Below the pieces are notes generated by a model. The model worked only from the letters and a program-made list of their open reading frames with translations. It did not search any database and was not told where the DNA came from. A DNA stretch of 64,000 bases from RBG-13-51-18 sp050014095. Lineage in GTDB: Bacteria > Chloroflexota > Dehalococcoidia > Dehalococcoidales > RBG-16-60-22. Location of the stretch: positions 62,001 through 126,000 of the forward strand of contig JBEKDZ010000001.1 in the NCBI GenBank assembly GCA_050014095.1, written 5' to 3'. Position 1 is the first letter of the stretch, and every line of letters begins with the position of its first letter. This document shows, piece by piece, positions 16,571-25,016 of this stretch. Made by a program: the position numbers and the translations under genes.

Positions 16571-16654
16571 TGGAGGGAGCAAGATTCGAACTTGCGTAGC
16601 CCTTAGGGCGGCAGATTTACAGTCTGCTCCGATTGGCCGCTCCGGCATCCCTCC
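16571..16654 (-). tRNA. tRNA-Tyr (GTA)
   Basis: This is an 84-base class II tRNA with a long variable arm. The acceptor is GGAGGGA/TCCCTCC and the anticodon loop CTGTAAA gives GTA. CCA is encoded at 16568-16570. Confidence 0.95.
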
Positions 16655-16679
16655 AGACATGACCTACCGCACTAACCCA

Positions 16680-16751
16680 AGCCCGAGAAGGGAATCGAAC
16701 CCCCAACCTACCGATTACAAATCGGTTGCGCTACCGTTGCGCCACTCGGGC
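16680..16751 (-). tRNA. tRNA-Thr (TGT)
   Basis: This 72-base tRNA has acceptor GCCCGAG/CTCGGGC and anticodon loop TTTGTAA giving TGT. CCA is not encoded. It is the first gene of the tRNA-tuf unit. Confidence 0.95.
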
Positions 16752-16795
16752 ACCTAACTCAAACCATGCCAGGAAAACAAAAAAGCAACCTAAAT

Positions 16796-16824
16796 ATTAT
16801 AATTTTAGCGAACTTAAAAGTCAA
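16796..16824 (-). promoter_or_regulatory. strong promoter of the tRNA-tuf operon
   Basis: On the minus strand TTGACT (16819-16824), a 17-base spacer and TATAAT (16796-16801) form a near-consensus promoter about 45 bases upstream of tRNA-Thr(TGT). Confidence 0.8.
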
Positions 16825-16866
16825 GCTAAACCGCGCATGGTGAGACTGTCGAACCACACGAGTGCT

Positions 16867-17520
16867 CTAACGGTAATAGATAACCCGTCTCTTCCTCCGG
16901 AAAAAGAACCCGGTGGCTAGCCCCACCAGTAGTCCACCCAAATGCCCCTGCCAGGCAATGCCGGGGAATAAATTAGGTATCGACCAGAGCACCATAAATA
17001 TCAAAACAAAAGCCCAGAGAGGCATGGGGATGATACCCCAAAGATTCACTCGCATGGTGGGCATCATTACCACCAGGGCGCCGGTCAGGGCAAATATCGC
17101 GCCGGAGGCGCCAATAGCTATTGAATAGGGGTCTCCCAGCCAGATATAGCCCAGATTGCCTACAATACCGCCGACGAAATAGACCAGGAGAAACCACTTT
17201 GTCCCTACTAGCTGGTAGACAACCTGCCCGAAGAAAAATAGGGTAAGCATATTACCAAAGATATGCCAGAACTCAACATGCACGAACATATTGGTCAGTA
17301 TTGTCCAGGGCTGCTGTGTGAACAGCGACGGCGATAACCCAAAAGTATTGACGAGTTTATCGCTATTTATGAAAGAGGCGAGATATATGATTAAATTTAT
17401 AATAATTATTATGTAAACAGGGTTTTGCAGGAAACCGCCAGTACCGCCGCCCGTCCATAATCTCCGCCGCGGCGGGGGCGAAGAGGGCTGTTTCATATAG
17501 TCTCTATCGTTTAAAGGCAT
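16867..17520 (-). CDS. rhomboid family intramembrane serine protease
   Basis: This 217-residue membrane protein has about six hydrophobic segments. The catalytic Ser lies in GASGAIFALTGA and the catalytic His in AWQGHLGGLLVG. The L1-loop element HVEFWHIFGNM is also present. A Pro/Arg-rich cytoplasmic N-terminus precedes the first helix. The enzyme cleaves transmembrane helices; its target is unknown. The stop codon is about 115 bases from the tRNA genes. Confidence 0.92.
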   Translation of the reverse strand: MPLNDRDYMKQPSSPPPRRRLWTGGGTGGFLQNPVYIIIIINLIIYLASFINSDKLVNTFGLSPSLFTQQPWTILTNMFVHVEFWHIFGNMLTLFFFGQVVYQLVGTKWFLLVYFVGGIVGNLGYIWLGDPYSIAIGASGAIFALTGALVVMMPTMRVNLWGIIPMPLWAFVLIFMVLWSIPNLFPGIAWQGHLGGLLVGLATGFFFRRKRRVIYYR

Positions 17521-17596
17521 ACATCAACCTCATAAAAAGTATGGGAAAACTCCTACACTATATATTATATCAGCTTTGAAACGCCGACGCATTAAC

Positions 17597-17625
17597 TTGA
17601 CTAAAAAGCGACGAAAGGCGATAAT
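17597..17625 (+). promoter_or_regulatory. promoter of tRNA-Asn
   Basis: TTGACT (17597-17602), a 17-base spacer and GATAAT (17620-17625) lie 21 bases before the tRNA. Confidence 0.7.
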
Positions 17626-17646
17626 ATTTAGGATTTCCCGTTATAC

Positions 17647-17718
17647 TCCCCGATAGCTCAACGGTAGAGCGGGCGGCTGTTAACCGCTAGGTTCAAGGTT
17701 CGAATCCTTGTCGGGGAG
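17647..17718 (+). tRNA. tRNA-Asn (GTT)
   Basis: Acceptor TCCCCGA/TCGGGGA, anticodon loop CTGTTAA giving GTT, and discriminator G. CCA is encoded at 17719-17721. Confidence 0.95.
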
Positions 17719-17840
17719 CCAAATTCAAGAGCCGATGACAGAGTCAGTCCATTATCAAGACCCCTCTCTTTAAAGGCCGATGTGTTTTTAATTTCCAAAT
17801 GAGTTATGATATATCAAACATAACTATAAAGGAGCGGAAA

Positions 17841-18332
17841 ATGGCAAAGAAGATAGCAAGTTTTAATACGCTGAAGAACGTCGTGCGAGCGCCAAACGTC
17901 GTCGAGTTAACACCGTGGAAATCCATCCACAAACAAATTAAAGAGCCGATGCTTACTGGCATGGGCAATATGGATATCAAGGACTCGCACCTCGCAATGG
18001 GATTCGCCCGCATCACCGAGCCAGTATCGATGGGCTCACCGACACATAAACACCCCCACGACCAGTGGATATGGCTTATCGGCGAACCGGAACATTTTGA
18101 TGAATTCGACGCGGACGTCGAAATGACGTTGGGTAAAAAGATAGTGAAAATCAACTATCCCTGTTACATCTTCATACCCAAGAACGTCATGCACTGTCCA
18201 CTAGACGTGAAGCGCGTTGGCAAACCGTTTATCTTCATCGATGCCAGGATTTCCGAAGAGGCATCAGTACGTCCAAAAACACTAAAGAAACACACACCCA
18301 TAAAATACATCGCCAATCCTAAGAAAAAATAG
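17841..18332 (+). CDS. small cupin-like protein of the HCPL paralog family (copy 5)
   Basis: This 163-residue member of the paralog family has a metal motif SPTHKHPHDQWIWLIG, then a DADVEMTLGKKIVKI strand and IPKNVMHCPLDVKRVG. It has a longer N-terminal part than copies 1-4. ATG 17841 is chosen over an in-frame upstream ATG at 17799 because AAAGGAGC lies just before it and family members start similarly (MAKK). It stands alone, convergent with asd, and the two share a bidirectional terminator. Confidence 0.75.
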   Translation: MAKKIASFNTLKNVVRAPNVVELTPWKSIHKQIKEPMLTGMGNMDIKDSHLAMGFARITEPVSMGSPTHKHPHDQWIWLIGEPEHFDEFDADVEMTLGKKIVKINYPCYIFIPKNVMHCPLDVKRVGKPFIFIDARISEEASVRPKTLKKHTPIKYIANPKKK

Positions 18333-18357
18333 ACAACGATAAAGTGTGCAAAAAAAA

Positions 18358-18392
18358 GGGGCTTCTTTGTAGAAGCCCCCTAGATTTTTTTC
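18358..18392. terminator. bidirectional terminator between cupin copy 5 and asd
   Basis: GGGGCTTCTTTGTAGAAGCCCC forms a strong hairpin, flanked by an A-tract on the left and TTTTTTT on the right. It can end transcription from both convergent genes. Confidence 0.85.
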
Positions 18393-18405
18393 CCGGCACG
18401 TAAAA

Positions 18406-19494
18406 CTACTTCACAAACCCTTTAGCCACCAATAACTCGGCGGTGAGTATAGCGCCGCCCGCCGCCCCCCGCACCGTGTTATGATGCAAACCGACGAAGC
18501 GGATATCGAAGACGTTGCACGGGCGCAGTCTGCCCACCGTGACCGCCATGCCATTGCCGGCGTCCCTATCCTTGCGGGGCTGGGGTCGGTCGGGCTCATC
18601 GCGGTAAATAATGGGGGGTAAAGGGGCGGTGGGCAGCTTTAGCTCTTGCGGGAGCGACTTGAAGCTACGCCAGATTTTAATAATTTCTTCCAGTTCCGGT
18701 TTCTTGCCGGCGAACTTGAGGCTGACGCAGGCAACATGCCCGTCGGAAACAGGAACGCGATTGCAATGCGCCGATATTTTTATGCTAGCATCGGACACGA
18801 TTTTACCGCCCGCAACCTTGCCCAGGATTTTCGCCGGTTCAAATTCCGACTTCTTTTCTTCGTCGGCGAGCGTGGGCATAACGTTATCTATCAGGTCGAT
18901 GGAGGCGGGACCGGGATAACCAGCACCGGATACCGCCTGCATGGTAGATAAAATCATCTTTTCAATCGGATGTCCCGCCGCGATTAAAGCATAAATCGGC
19001 AGCATATAGCTCTGGATGCTGCAGTTGGGCTTAACAACGAGTAGTCCCTCTTTCCAGCCGCGCTGCTTACGCTGCTGGGGGATGATATCCAGATGGCTAT
19101 GGTTTATCTCCGGTATTATTACCGGCACATCCTCGGTGGCGCGGTGGGCGGAGTTATTGGAGACGACCGCAAAGCCTTTGGCGGCGTATTCCTCCTCCAA
19201 AGCGAGGATAGCTTTTTTATCCAGCTCCACCGCCGAGAAGATGATGCGGCATTTGCCGACGGCTTTAGCTATGTTACTCGCATCTTCAACGATAATGTTA
19301 CGATGGACTTCGGGGATATCGACATCCATGTGCCAGCGTCCCGCTACGGCGTCGGCGTATTTCTTGCCGGCGGAGTTCGGCGAGGCGGCCAGATAAACAA
19401 CCTCGAACCACGGGTGGCGTGCGAGCAGCTTAAGATAGTTCTGCCCCACCATCCCCGTTGCCCCCAGAACACCTACCTTGATTTTCTTGTCCAT
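18406..19494 (-). CDS. asd: aspartate-semialdehyde dehydrogenase, archaeal/fungal type
   Basis: This 362-residue enzyme reduces aspartyl phosphate to the semialdehyde in the Lys/Thr/Met pathway. The nucleotide motif GVLGATGMVGQNYLKLL is at the N-terminus. The catalytic Cys is in KPNCSIQSY, with MQAVSGAGYPG downstream and the substrate-binding ISAHCNRVPV. The CSIQ signature is that of the archaeal/fungal subgroup, which also includes archaeal malonyl-CoA reductases, so that alternative cannot be excluded from sequence alone. No other pathway gene adjoins. Confidence 0.88.
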   Translation of the reverse strand: MDKKIKVGVLGATGMVGQNYLKLLARHPWFEVVYLAASPNSAGKKYADAVAGRWHMDVDIPEVHRNIIVEDASNIAKAVGKCRIIFSAVELDKKAILALEEEYAAKGFAVVSNNSAHRATEDVPVIIPEINHSHLDIIPQQRKQRGWKEGLLVVKPNCSIQSYMLPIYALIAAGHPIEKMILSTMQAVSGAGYPGPASIDLIDNVMPTLADEEKKSEFEPAKILGKVAGGKIVSDASIKISAHCNRVPVSDGHVACVSLKFAGKKPELEEIIKIWRSFKSLPQELKLPTAPLPPIIYRDEPDRPQPRKDRDAGNGMAVTVGRLRPCNVFDIRFVGLHHNTVRGAAGGAILTAELLVAKGFVK

Positions 19495-19568
19495 TTTTAT
19501 CCTCTCGCAAAGACAAAGCTTATAGATAAATTATATCAGAAATTTACGCCTTTGGCTCACTTTTTAGG

Positions 19569-19922
19569 TTAAACTTCTCCTACACGTTTTGCCCTTTTAC
19601 CCCCAAAGGCCTCGATGGTACGTGTACCGGCGATAACCTCTCCCCCGTGAGTAACGCCTTTTTTAATTAAATATTCCTGACCCGCCTTTACCGGAATGCG
19701 TTTGCCATCGATTATAAGCGTATATTGCCCCTCCACCACCAGCATGTATTCATCGTAATCATGAACATGCACGGCAGATTCACCATCCTGATAAACCGTC
19801 CAAAAAGCCATTTGACTGCCGTCCGCTCCGTCAAAGACGTATCCCTCAATGTTTTCAGTATATTGGGATGCGCTTGAAATTTTGTTAACCTGGTTTTTCA
19901 TAAATTCCGGAAAATCTTTCAT
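19569..19922 (-). CDS. single-domain cupin protein
   Basis: This protein of 117 residues is a small classical cupin. Motif 1 is HVHDYDEYMLVVEGQYTLIIDG and motif 2 is HGGEVIAGTRTIEAFG. Metal ligands His, His, Glu and a later His are present. I place the start at ATG 19922 because GGGAGGATT lies immediately upstream. The upstream gene ends in that same stretch, so the two are translationally coupled. Confidence 0.8.
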   Translation of the reverse strand: MKDFPEFMKNQVNKISSASQYTENIEGYVFDGADGSQMAFWTVYQDGESAVHVHDYDEYMLVVEGQYTLIIDGKRIPVKAGQEYLIKKGVTHGGEVIAGTRTIEAFGGKRAKRVGEV

Positions 19923-19924
19923 AC

Positions 19925-20386
19925 TTAATCCTCCCACCTGTATTTCAATTTTTTATTCTTGAGCTTTTCCACTCCGCAGCTATAGCAGATGCCATTATGG
20001 CAGCATATCGTCCCCCCGCATTCAGGGCATTTCCACTTCTTAGCTTCTTTCTTTAAAAACTTTGCCATGCCGTTTTCTTTTATTAATATAAGGTTTTCTA
20101 TCATACTCATGTGGTATTTCGTGCTATAGCGTTTATCAAGGTGTTTTAGTCGGAGGCAGGGAAACTCGCTGCACTCATAGCAGTACTGCACCTTGCCTTT
20201 CCCGAGTAATTCGCAACTCTTTTTCATAAAGGCGCAATTTTTGCCACGCGGTCGACAGCCGGCGCAATAGGTCTTCATGATTCCGGTTCGTTTCAAGTCG
20301 TTTTTCAGCGACAGGTAGCTGCTGCACAAGCCGCAGTTCATGCCGCAAGGAGCGATTAATATTGCTTCCATTTTCTTTACCCACAT
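19925..20386 (-). CDS. Cys-rich DUF3795-like protein
   Basis: This protein of up to 153 residues is rich in cysteine: APCGMNCGLCSSYL, YCAGCRPRGKNC, YCYECSEFPC and a C-terminal CPECGGTICCHNGICYSCG that looks like a zinc ribbon. The N-terminal pattern resembles DUF3795 proteins, whose function is unknown. An alternative start is ATG 20371. It is followed with almost no gap by the cupin gene, so the two probably form a two-gene operon. Confidence 0.75.
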   Translation of the reverse strand: MWVKKMEAILIAPCGMNCGLCSSYLSLKNDLKRTGIMKTYCAGCRPRGKNCAFMKKSCELLGKGKVQYCYECSEFPCLRLKHLDKRYSTKYHMSMIENLILIKENGMAKFLKKEAKKWKCPECGGTICCHNGICYSCGVEKLKNKKLKYRWED

Positions 20387-20634
20387 CTCCCAATCTATCC
20401 CCTTGCCCCTTCCTTTGCCAAAGGAAGGGGGAGGAAATGGAGAGGGGCTGCGCCCCTCTCGCTAACGCACTCCCCTTTTGGGGTATTGACGTCCCTCCTT
20501 TGTAAGGAGGGAGTGAGGGAGATTTTGTTTACCATTTACCCCTTATCCCCTTTTCTCTTTCATCACTTCCTTGTTACTTGCTACTTGGTACTTGTTACTT
20601 TATCAACCCTCACATCATACCCAAACTAAATAAA
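20387..20634. repeat. intergenic repeats between DUF3795-like and CoA-transferase genes
   Basis: No gene is seen. The gap holds a CCTTCCTTTGCCAAAGGAAGG hairpin (about 20408-20428), a GAGAGGGGCTGCGCCCCTCTC hairpin (about 20440-20460) and TCCCTCCTTTGTAAGGAGGGA (about 20492-20512). They belong to the same style of short palindromes as in other gaps. Confidence 0.6.
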
Positions 20635-20666
20635 AAAGGGAAGCGTTAAAGCCTCCCTTTTCAAGT
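20635..20666 (-). terminator. terminator of the CoA-transferase operon
   Basis: On the minus strand AAAAGGGAGGC...GCTTCCCTTTT forms an 11-pair stem with one G-T pair, followed by TTATTT. Confidence 0.7.
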
Positions 20667-20686
20667 TCACAGACTTTAACGGTCTT

Positions 20687-21367
20687 TTACAGTTCTATCT
20701 CCTTGCAGTCCGGCGCGATAATCAGCTTCGGCTCGGTGACGGACTGGATATCTTCCGGCGTCAGGCCAGCGACCACCTCTTTGAGCACCATGCCCTTAGG
20801 GGTAATCTCTATCACCGCGAGGTCGGTGAAAAGCATGTTGACCTTGCCGACGGCTGTAGCCGGATAGGAAAGCTCTTTGACAACCTTATAGTCGCCATCC
20901 TTGGTGATATGTTCCATGGCGATGAACAGCTTCTTGGCACCGGCGCAGAGGTCCATCGACCCGCCGATATTGCCGACGAACAAGCCTCTGGCAGGATTAG
21001 ACCAGCCCGCATAGTCGCCGCGGACATTAACCTGTAGGGCGCCCATGACCGCCACGTCGATATGCCCGCCGCGTATCATACCGAATGATTGACTAATATC
21101 AAAATAGGCGGAACCCGGCAGCGCCGTCACCGCCTGGCAGCTGGCATTAATCAGGTCCTGGTCAACATCGTCGCCGTCAGCCAGCGGCCCTGTCTTAAGC
21201 ATCCCTATCTCGGACTGGAGACACACGTCCATGCCTTCAATCCAATTGCTTACCAGTGTTGGTATGCCGATACCCAGATTGACATAGCTGCCTTCTTTAA
21301 TTTCACGGCTGACCCGTAGGGCAATCATTTCCCGGGGCAGACCTTCGAACTTAACTTTGGGAGACAT
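20687..21367 (-). CDS. 3-oxoacid CoA-transferase subunit B
   Basis: This 226-residue beta subunit of a family I CoA-transferase is recognised from YVNLGIGIPTLVSNWI and the catalytic Glu region QSEIGMLKTGP (SENG-like in relatives). GGHIDVAVMGALQVN and GNIGGSMDLCAGAKK follow. It moves CoA between acyl-CoA and a carboxylate, typically succinyl-CoA and acetoacetate. It lies 20 bases downstream of the alpha subunit. The acceptor acid is not predictable. Confidence 0.9.
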   Translation of the reverse strand: MSPKVKFEGLPREMIALRVSREIKEGSYVNLGIGIPTLVSNWIEGMDVCLQSEIGMLKTGPLADGDDVDQDLINASCQAVTALPGSAYFDISQSFGMIRGGHIDVAVMGALQVNVRGDYAGWSNPARGLFVGNIGGSMDLCAGAKKLFIAMEHITKDGDYKVVKELSYPATAVGKVNMLFTDLAVIEITPKGMVLKEVVAGLTPEDIQSVTEPKLIIAPDCKEIEL

Positions 21368-21387
21368 TTATATCTTCCTCCTGCTTA

Positions 21388-22128
21388 CTAGTCTATGGTT
21401 ATAGCGAACTTGGGCCGCGGCACCTTAACCATCCGGTGCACATATACCCCGGGCGTATGCACATCATCGCCGTCCAATCCCCCGGGTTCGACCAGATTTT
21501 CGACCTCGGCAATAGTAACTCTGGCCGCCGTAGCCATGACATGGTTAAAATTTATCGCCGTCTTGGTATAGCGCAGATTACCTTCCCGGTCGCCGATATA
21601 AGCATGAATAAATGCGTAATCCGGCTTCAAAGCATATTCCAGAATATATTTCTGGCCGTTGATTATCCGTGTTTCTTTCGGCTTGCGGTTGGCTTCGATA
21701 TTCGTGACGCTGCTTTCTTCTATTACCGAGCCGACGCCGGTGGGGGTATAAAAGGCGGGGATACCCGCGCCGCCGGCGCGGTACTTTTCCGCCATCGTCC
21801 CCATAGGGAAGACCTCGAACTCTATTTTTCCAGCCCTGACTGCCTGCTCGAAGGGGTCCTGCATGCCCTTGCTGGCCGAGCGGAAGAGCCCGTAGGAATC
21901 AATAACCTTTTTAAGCTGTCCGTTTAGCGTCAGCGCCCTTAATTCGTCAGCCGCGCCGAGCAGCGGGCCGCAGCCGCAGGAAAGTGTTAGATTCTTAGTA
22001 CCCTTCTTGATAATGGCCTGGAGCAAAGCCCTCGGGACGCCGCAGGCAAAAAAGCCCGGGATGGCGATCATGGCGCCATCTTTAATATCGGCAATCGCCT
22101 CTTCCAGACTGGGCAAGACTTTATTCAT
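21388..22128 (-). CDS. 3-oxoacid CoA-transferase subunit A
   Basis: This 246-residue alpha subunit has the CoA-binding motif in altered form as IPGFFACGVPRALLQAI (GFGxxGxP in the family). Other matches are PTGVGSVIEESS and PDYAFIHAYIGDREGNLRY. It is the first gene of the two-gene operon. Its promoter must lie in the 22129-22340 gap shared with the divergent beta-lactamase-fold gene. It likely supplies CoA activation for short-chain acids. Confidence 0.9.
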   Translation of the reverse strand: MNKVLPSLEEAIADIKDGAMIAIPGFFACGVPRALLQAIIKKGTKNLTLSCGCGPLLGAADELRALTLNGQLKKVIDSYGLFRSASKGMQDPFEQAVRAGKIEFEVFPMGTMAEKYRAGGAGIPAFYTPTGVGSVIEESSVTNIEANRKPKETRIINGQKYILEYALKPDYAFIHAYIGDREGNLRYTKTAINFNHVMATAARVTIAEVENLVEPGGLDGDDVHTPGVYVHRMVKVPRPKFAITID

Positions 22129-22340
22129 GAACGAATTGCCTCCTTATGCTATTTCCCGAAACCACACGTCAGCGGACATCAGAACGAAATCACCGGAATA
22201 AAACGACCTGAGAATCCGCCAGACACACTCTTGATATTATAGCTAATTTCACCTTTCGATGTCAAAATCTACGAGCCAGCTGAACCAGCGCGTAATTGTA
22301 AAAACAATATTCATCGCTTATCATAGAGAATAGGTACGTG

Positions 22341-23129
22341 ATGAAACAGCAGCAGAACTCAACCGATACGATTACCTTCCTGGGGACGGCCGGCGCCCGG
22401 TTTATGGTCAGCAAACAGCTCGCCGCCTCGGGCGGAATCTGGTTGAACCTCGGCGGCACGCAGCTCCTCCTCGACCCCGCCCCGGGAACAATCGTCCAGT
22501 CTAATAAAAGGAAACTGAACGCGGAAAAGCTGGACGCTATTATCCTCTCCCATCGGCACCTCGACCATTCCGGCGATGTCAATGTCATGGTCGAAGCCAT
22601 GACCAGCGGCGGCTTTAAGCGCCACGGTTACCTTTATGCCCCCGCCGATGCCCTGGGTGACGAGCCGGTCATTTATTCCTATCTCAGGAAATTCATCGAG
22701 GGCATTATCGTTCTGGAAGCAGGCAAGTCCTATACCATAGGTAACGTCACTTTCTCCACGCCGGTCAGGCACGTGCATCCGGGCGAGACTTACGGCATGG
22801 TGTTTCAAACGCGGGGGCACAGCTTCTCCTATATTGCCGATACGCTCTATTTTGACGGTCTAGTTAAGAGCTACGCCAGCGAGCTGCTGATTATCAACAT
22901 GGTCTTCACCGAGCCCCGCCCGCCCGTCGAGCACCTGGCAATACCGGATGCCGCGCGAATCATTGCAGAAATCAAGCCCAAAGTAGCCATTTTAAGTCAT
23001 TTTGGCATGCATGTCTGGCAGGCAAAGCCATGGAAAATAGCTGAAGAGATAACGCAGCAAACAGGAATAAAAGTAATCGCCGCACGGGATGGCATGAAAT
23101 TCGACCTGGCACAGCTGGATGAAATATAG
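22341..23129 (+). CDS. metallo-beta-lactamase fold hydrolase
   Basis: This 262-residue protein has the zinc motif SHRHLDHSGD near residue 74, the later His in RHVHPGE, the Asp in IADTLYF and the final His in SHFGMH, so all metal ligands are present. The fold covers RNase Z, thiolesterases and cAMP phosphodiesterases; length and spacing do not single one out. A GTG at 22338 is adjacent; ATG 22341 is preferred. It is followed by a small zincin with a 7-base gap. Confidence 0.82.
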   Translation: MKQQQNSTDTITFLGTAGARFMVSKQLAASGGIWLNLGGTQLLLDPAPGTIVQSNKRKLNAEKLDAIILSHRHLDHSGDVNVMVEAMTSGGFKRHGYLYAPADALGDEPVIYSYLRKFIEGIIVLEAGKSYTIGNVTFSTPVRHVHPGETYGMVFQTRGHSFSYIADTLYFDGLVKSYASELLIINMVFTEPRPPVEHLAIPDAARIIAEIKPKVAILSHFGMHVWQAKPWKIAEEITQQTGIKVIAARDGMKFDLAQLDEI

Positions 23130-23136
23130 GAGTAGC

Positions 23137-23505
23137 ATGGAAACAGCAAGTTTTGAGCAGCTCGTCGCCAGAGCTATTGAAAGCCTGCCCGAGGAAATCC
23201 GCGAAAGTCTGGAAAATGTCGACGTCATCGTGGCAGACGATTTGACGCCTGATCAGCGACAAAGTGAGGGTTTGAAAAATAACGAAACACTGCTCGGACT
23301 TTACGAAGGGGTGCCTTTGACCAAACGGACACATGGCTACAGCGGCGTAGTGCCGGATAAAATTACCATTTTTCAAAAGCCCATTGAAGCCTCGTGTAAA
23401 AACGATATACAAATCGTAGCCGCCGTACAGCGGGTCGTCCGACACGAGATTGCCCATCACTTCGGCATCGATGATGACCGACTTAAAGAGATACGAAGAT
23501 ATTAA
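23137..23505 (+). CDS. minimal zincin metallopeptidase family protein
   Basis: This 122-residue protein carries HEIAHHFGIDDDRL near the C-terminus, which fits the HExxHxxGxxD zinc motif of the small bacterial zincin-like family (PF06262 type). VPLTKRTHGYSGVVPDKITIFQ is also typical. I chose ATG 23137 with ATAGGAG before it. Its stop nearly touches the end of the convergent elp3 gene. Substrates of this family are unknown. Confidence 0.85.
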   Translation: METASFEQLVARAIESLPEEIRESLENVDVIVADDLTPDQRQSEGLKNNETLLGLYEGVPLTKRTHGYSGVVPDKITIFQKPIEASCKNDIQIVAAVQRVVRHEIAHHFGIDDDRLKEIRRY

Positions 23506-23506
23506 G

Positions 23507-24898
23507 CTATTTCAAAGTTTTCACCATGTAGTCGCCCTGTGACTCATAGCCGAACTCGACGCGGTAATATTCTTTAGCGCCCGTCCCGCTTAAGATAACC
23601 ATCCGGCTGGCGTTAAACTCTTCTTTAGCGATACGCTCCGCCTCGCGTAATAATGCTTTACCATAGCCTTTGTGCTGCGCGGCGGTATCGTTCTTCTCGC
23701 TAAGGGGCACTTCGGGTCCGAAAATATGCAGCTCTCTAACTATCGCTTTGTTTCCCTTTAGCCCCCGCTCCAATGCTGGAACAGGAATAGACTGAATTCT
23801 AAGTCTTAGCAGACCGAACAGCGTTTCGTTCTCATCCTCGAAAGAGAGGAATATTTCCTTACCGCCGGCAGCAGTATAATCCATCCTGACCAGGCGCGGC
23901 TCACCGATTTCCCTTCCGGCTAAAAGGCGGTGGCCAAACTCCCGGCAGCGCGTACAGTGACATTCGATGCCCTGTTGTTTCATCCGTTCTCTTACGATAT
24001 CGCGTAGCGAGTCCTTAAGTCCAGCGACGATATACTTGGATGAGATATCGCGCAGCACGCGGGAGATTCGCACGTACTTCGGAACCAGCGCTTTTATCTG
24101 GATAATCAGGTTTACCATTGTCTCGTCGTTATAAGGCTGGTAACGCCCCTCTCGATACCACGTTGCCAGCTCGGTGCCTTCTACCACCATGGTGGGATAG
24201 AGCTTAAGTCCGTCCGGCTTAAAACAGTCGTCGGTAAAAAGCCGTCGAGACATTTCCAAGTCTTTTTCCGGCGATGAGCCGGGTAATCCCGGCATCCAGT
24301 GATAGTAGACTTTGAAGCCGCTCTCACGGAGTCGTTTGGTGGCTTCCACTACCGCCTCGACCCCATGTCCCCGCCGTACCAGCTTGTAGATATCATCGTC
24401 CAAGGTCTGCACGCCAAGTTCTACCCGCGTTGCGCCGAACTCCAGCATACGCTTGATTTCCGCAGGCCCGCACCAGTCCGGCCGCGTCTCGATGCAAAGT
24501 CCGGTGCAGCGGTTGCGGGCAGTCTCATTAATTTTCTTCGCATCCTCCAACGACGCCGCTTCCACGCCGTTAAGAGCGTCGTAAAGGTCTTTGACAAATT
24601 GATACTGGTACTCTAAAGGCTGCGCCAAAAAAGTGCCGCCCATGATGATAAGCTCGATTTTATCTGTAGGATGTCCCATATCCTCGAACATCCTGATTCT
24701 AACTTTCACCTGTTGGCCGGCGTCGAAGTCGCTGCTCCTGGCGCGCAGCACCGCCGGCGACTCCGGCGTGTAGCTCTGGGGCGCATCAATATAGGTGGGA
24801 CAATAGACGCACTTGCCGGGACAGCTCATCGGTTTGGTCATCACCGCCAGCGGTGTTACCCCGGAGATAGTTCTTGCAAATTTCCTTATCTTAGCCAT
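23507..24898 (-). CDS. elp3: Elp3-type tRNA uridine(34) acetyltransferase
   Basis: This 463-residue protein has a radical SAM domain (CPGKCVYCPTY, then MGGTFLAQP and GLCIETRPDW) and a C-terminal GNAT acetyltransferase domain (QHKGYGKALLREAERIA). Elp3 makes the 5-carboxymethyl group on wobble U34. Homologs from Dehalococcoides have been used for structural work on Elp3 as single-subunit enzymes. It lacks the long N-terminal extension of eukaryotic Elp3. A Trm9-like methyltransferase gene is divergently transcribed 118 bases away, which may act on its product. Confidence 0.94.
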   Translation of the reverse strand: MAKIRKFARTISGVTPLAVMTKPMSCPGKCVYCPTYIDAPQSYTPESPAVLRARSSDFDAGQQVKVRIRMFEDMGHPTDKIELIIMGGTFLAQPLEYQYQFVKDLYDALNGVEAASLEDAKKINETARNRCTGLCIETRPDWCGPAEIKRMLEFGATRVELGVQTLDDDIYKLVRRGHGVEAVVEATKRLRESGFKVYYHWMPGLPGSSPEKDLEMSRRLFTDDCFKPDGLKLYPTMVVEGTELATWYREGRYQPYNDETMVNLIIQIKALVPKYVRISRVLRDISSKYIVAGLKDSLRDIVRERMKQQGIECHCTRCREFGHRLLAGREIGEPRLVRMDYTAAGGKEIFLSFEDENETLFGLLRLRIQSIPVPALERGLKGNKAIVRELHIFGPEVPLSEKNDTAAQHKGYGKALLREAERIAKEEFNASRMVILSGTGAKEYYRVEFGYESQGDYMVKTLK

Positions 24899-24914
24899 AC
24901 TATTATAAGAAGTC

Positions 24915-24955
24915 CGACCCTGTCATTGTGAGCGGAGCGAATCAATCCGCCTGCC
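24915..24955. repeat. fragment of the GTCATTG(C/T)GAG repeat
   Basis: CTGTCATTGTGAGCGGAGCGAATCAATCCG lies between elp3 and the methyltransferase. It is related in its first bases to the repeats at 9918 and 56300. Confidence 0.5.
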
Positions 24956-25016
24956 CTCTTTAATCGGGACAATAGTTTAAATAGGCAGTCACTCTAAGTT
25001 TAGCAGATAGGTGCTT

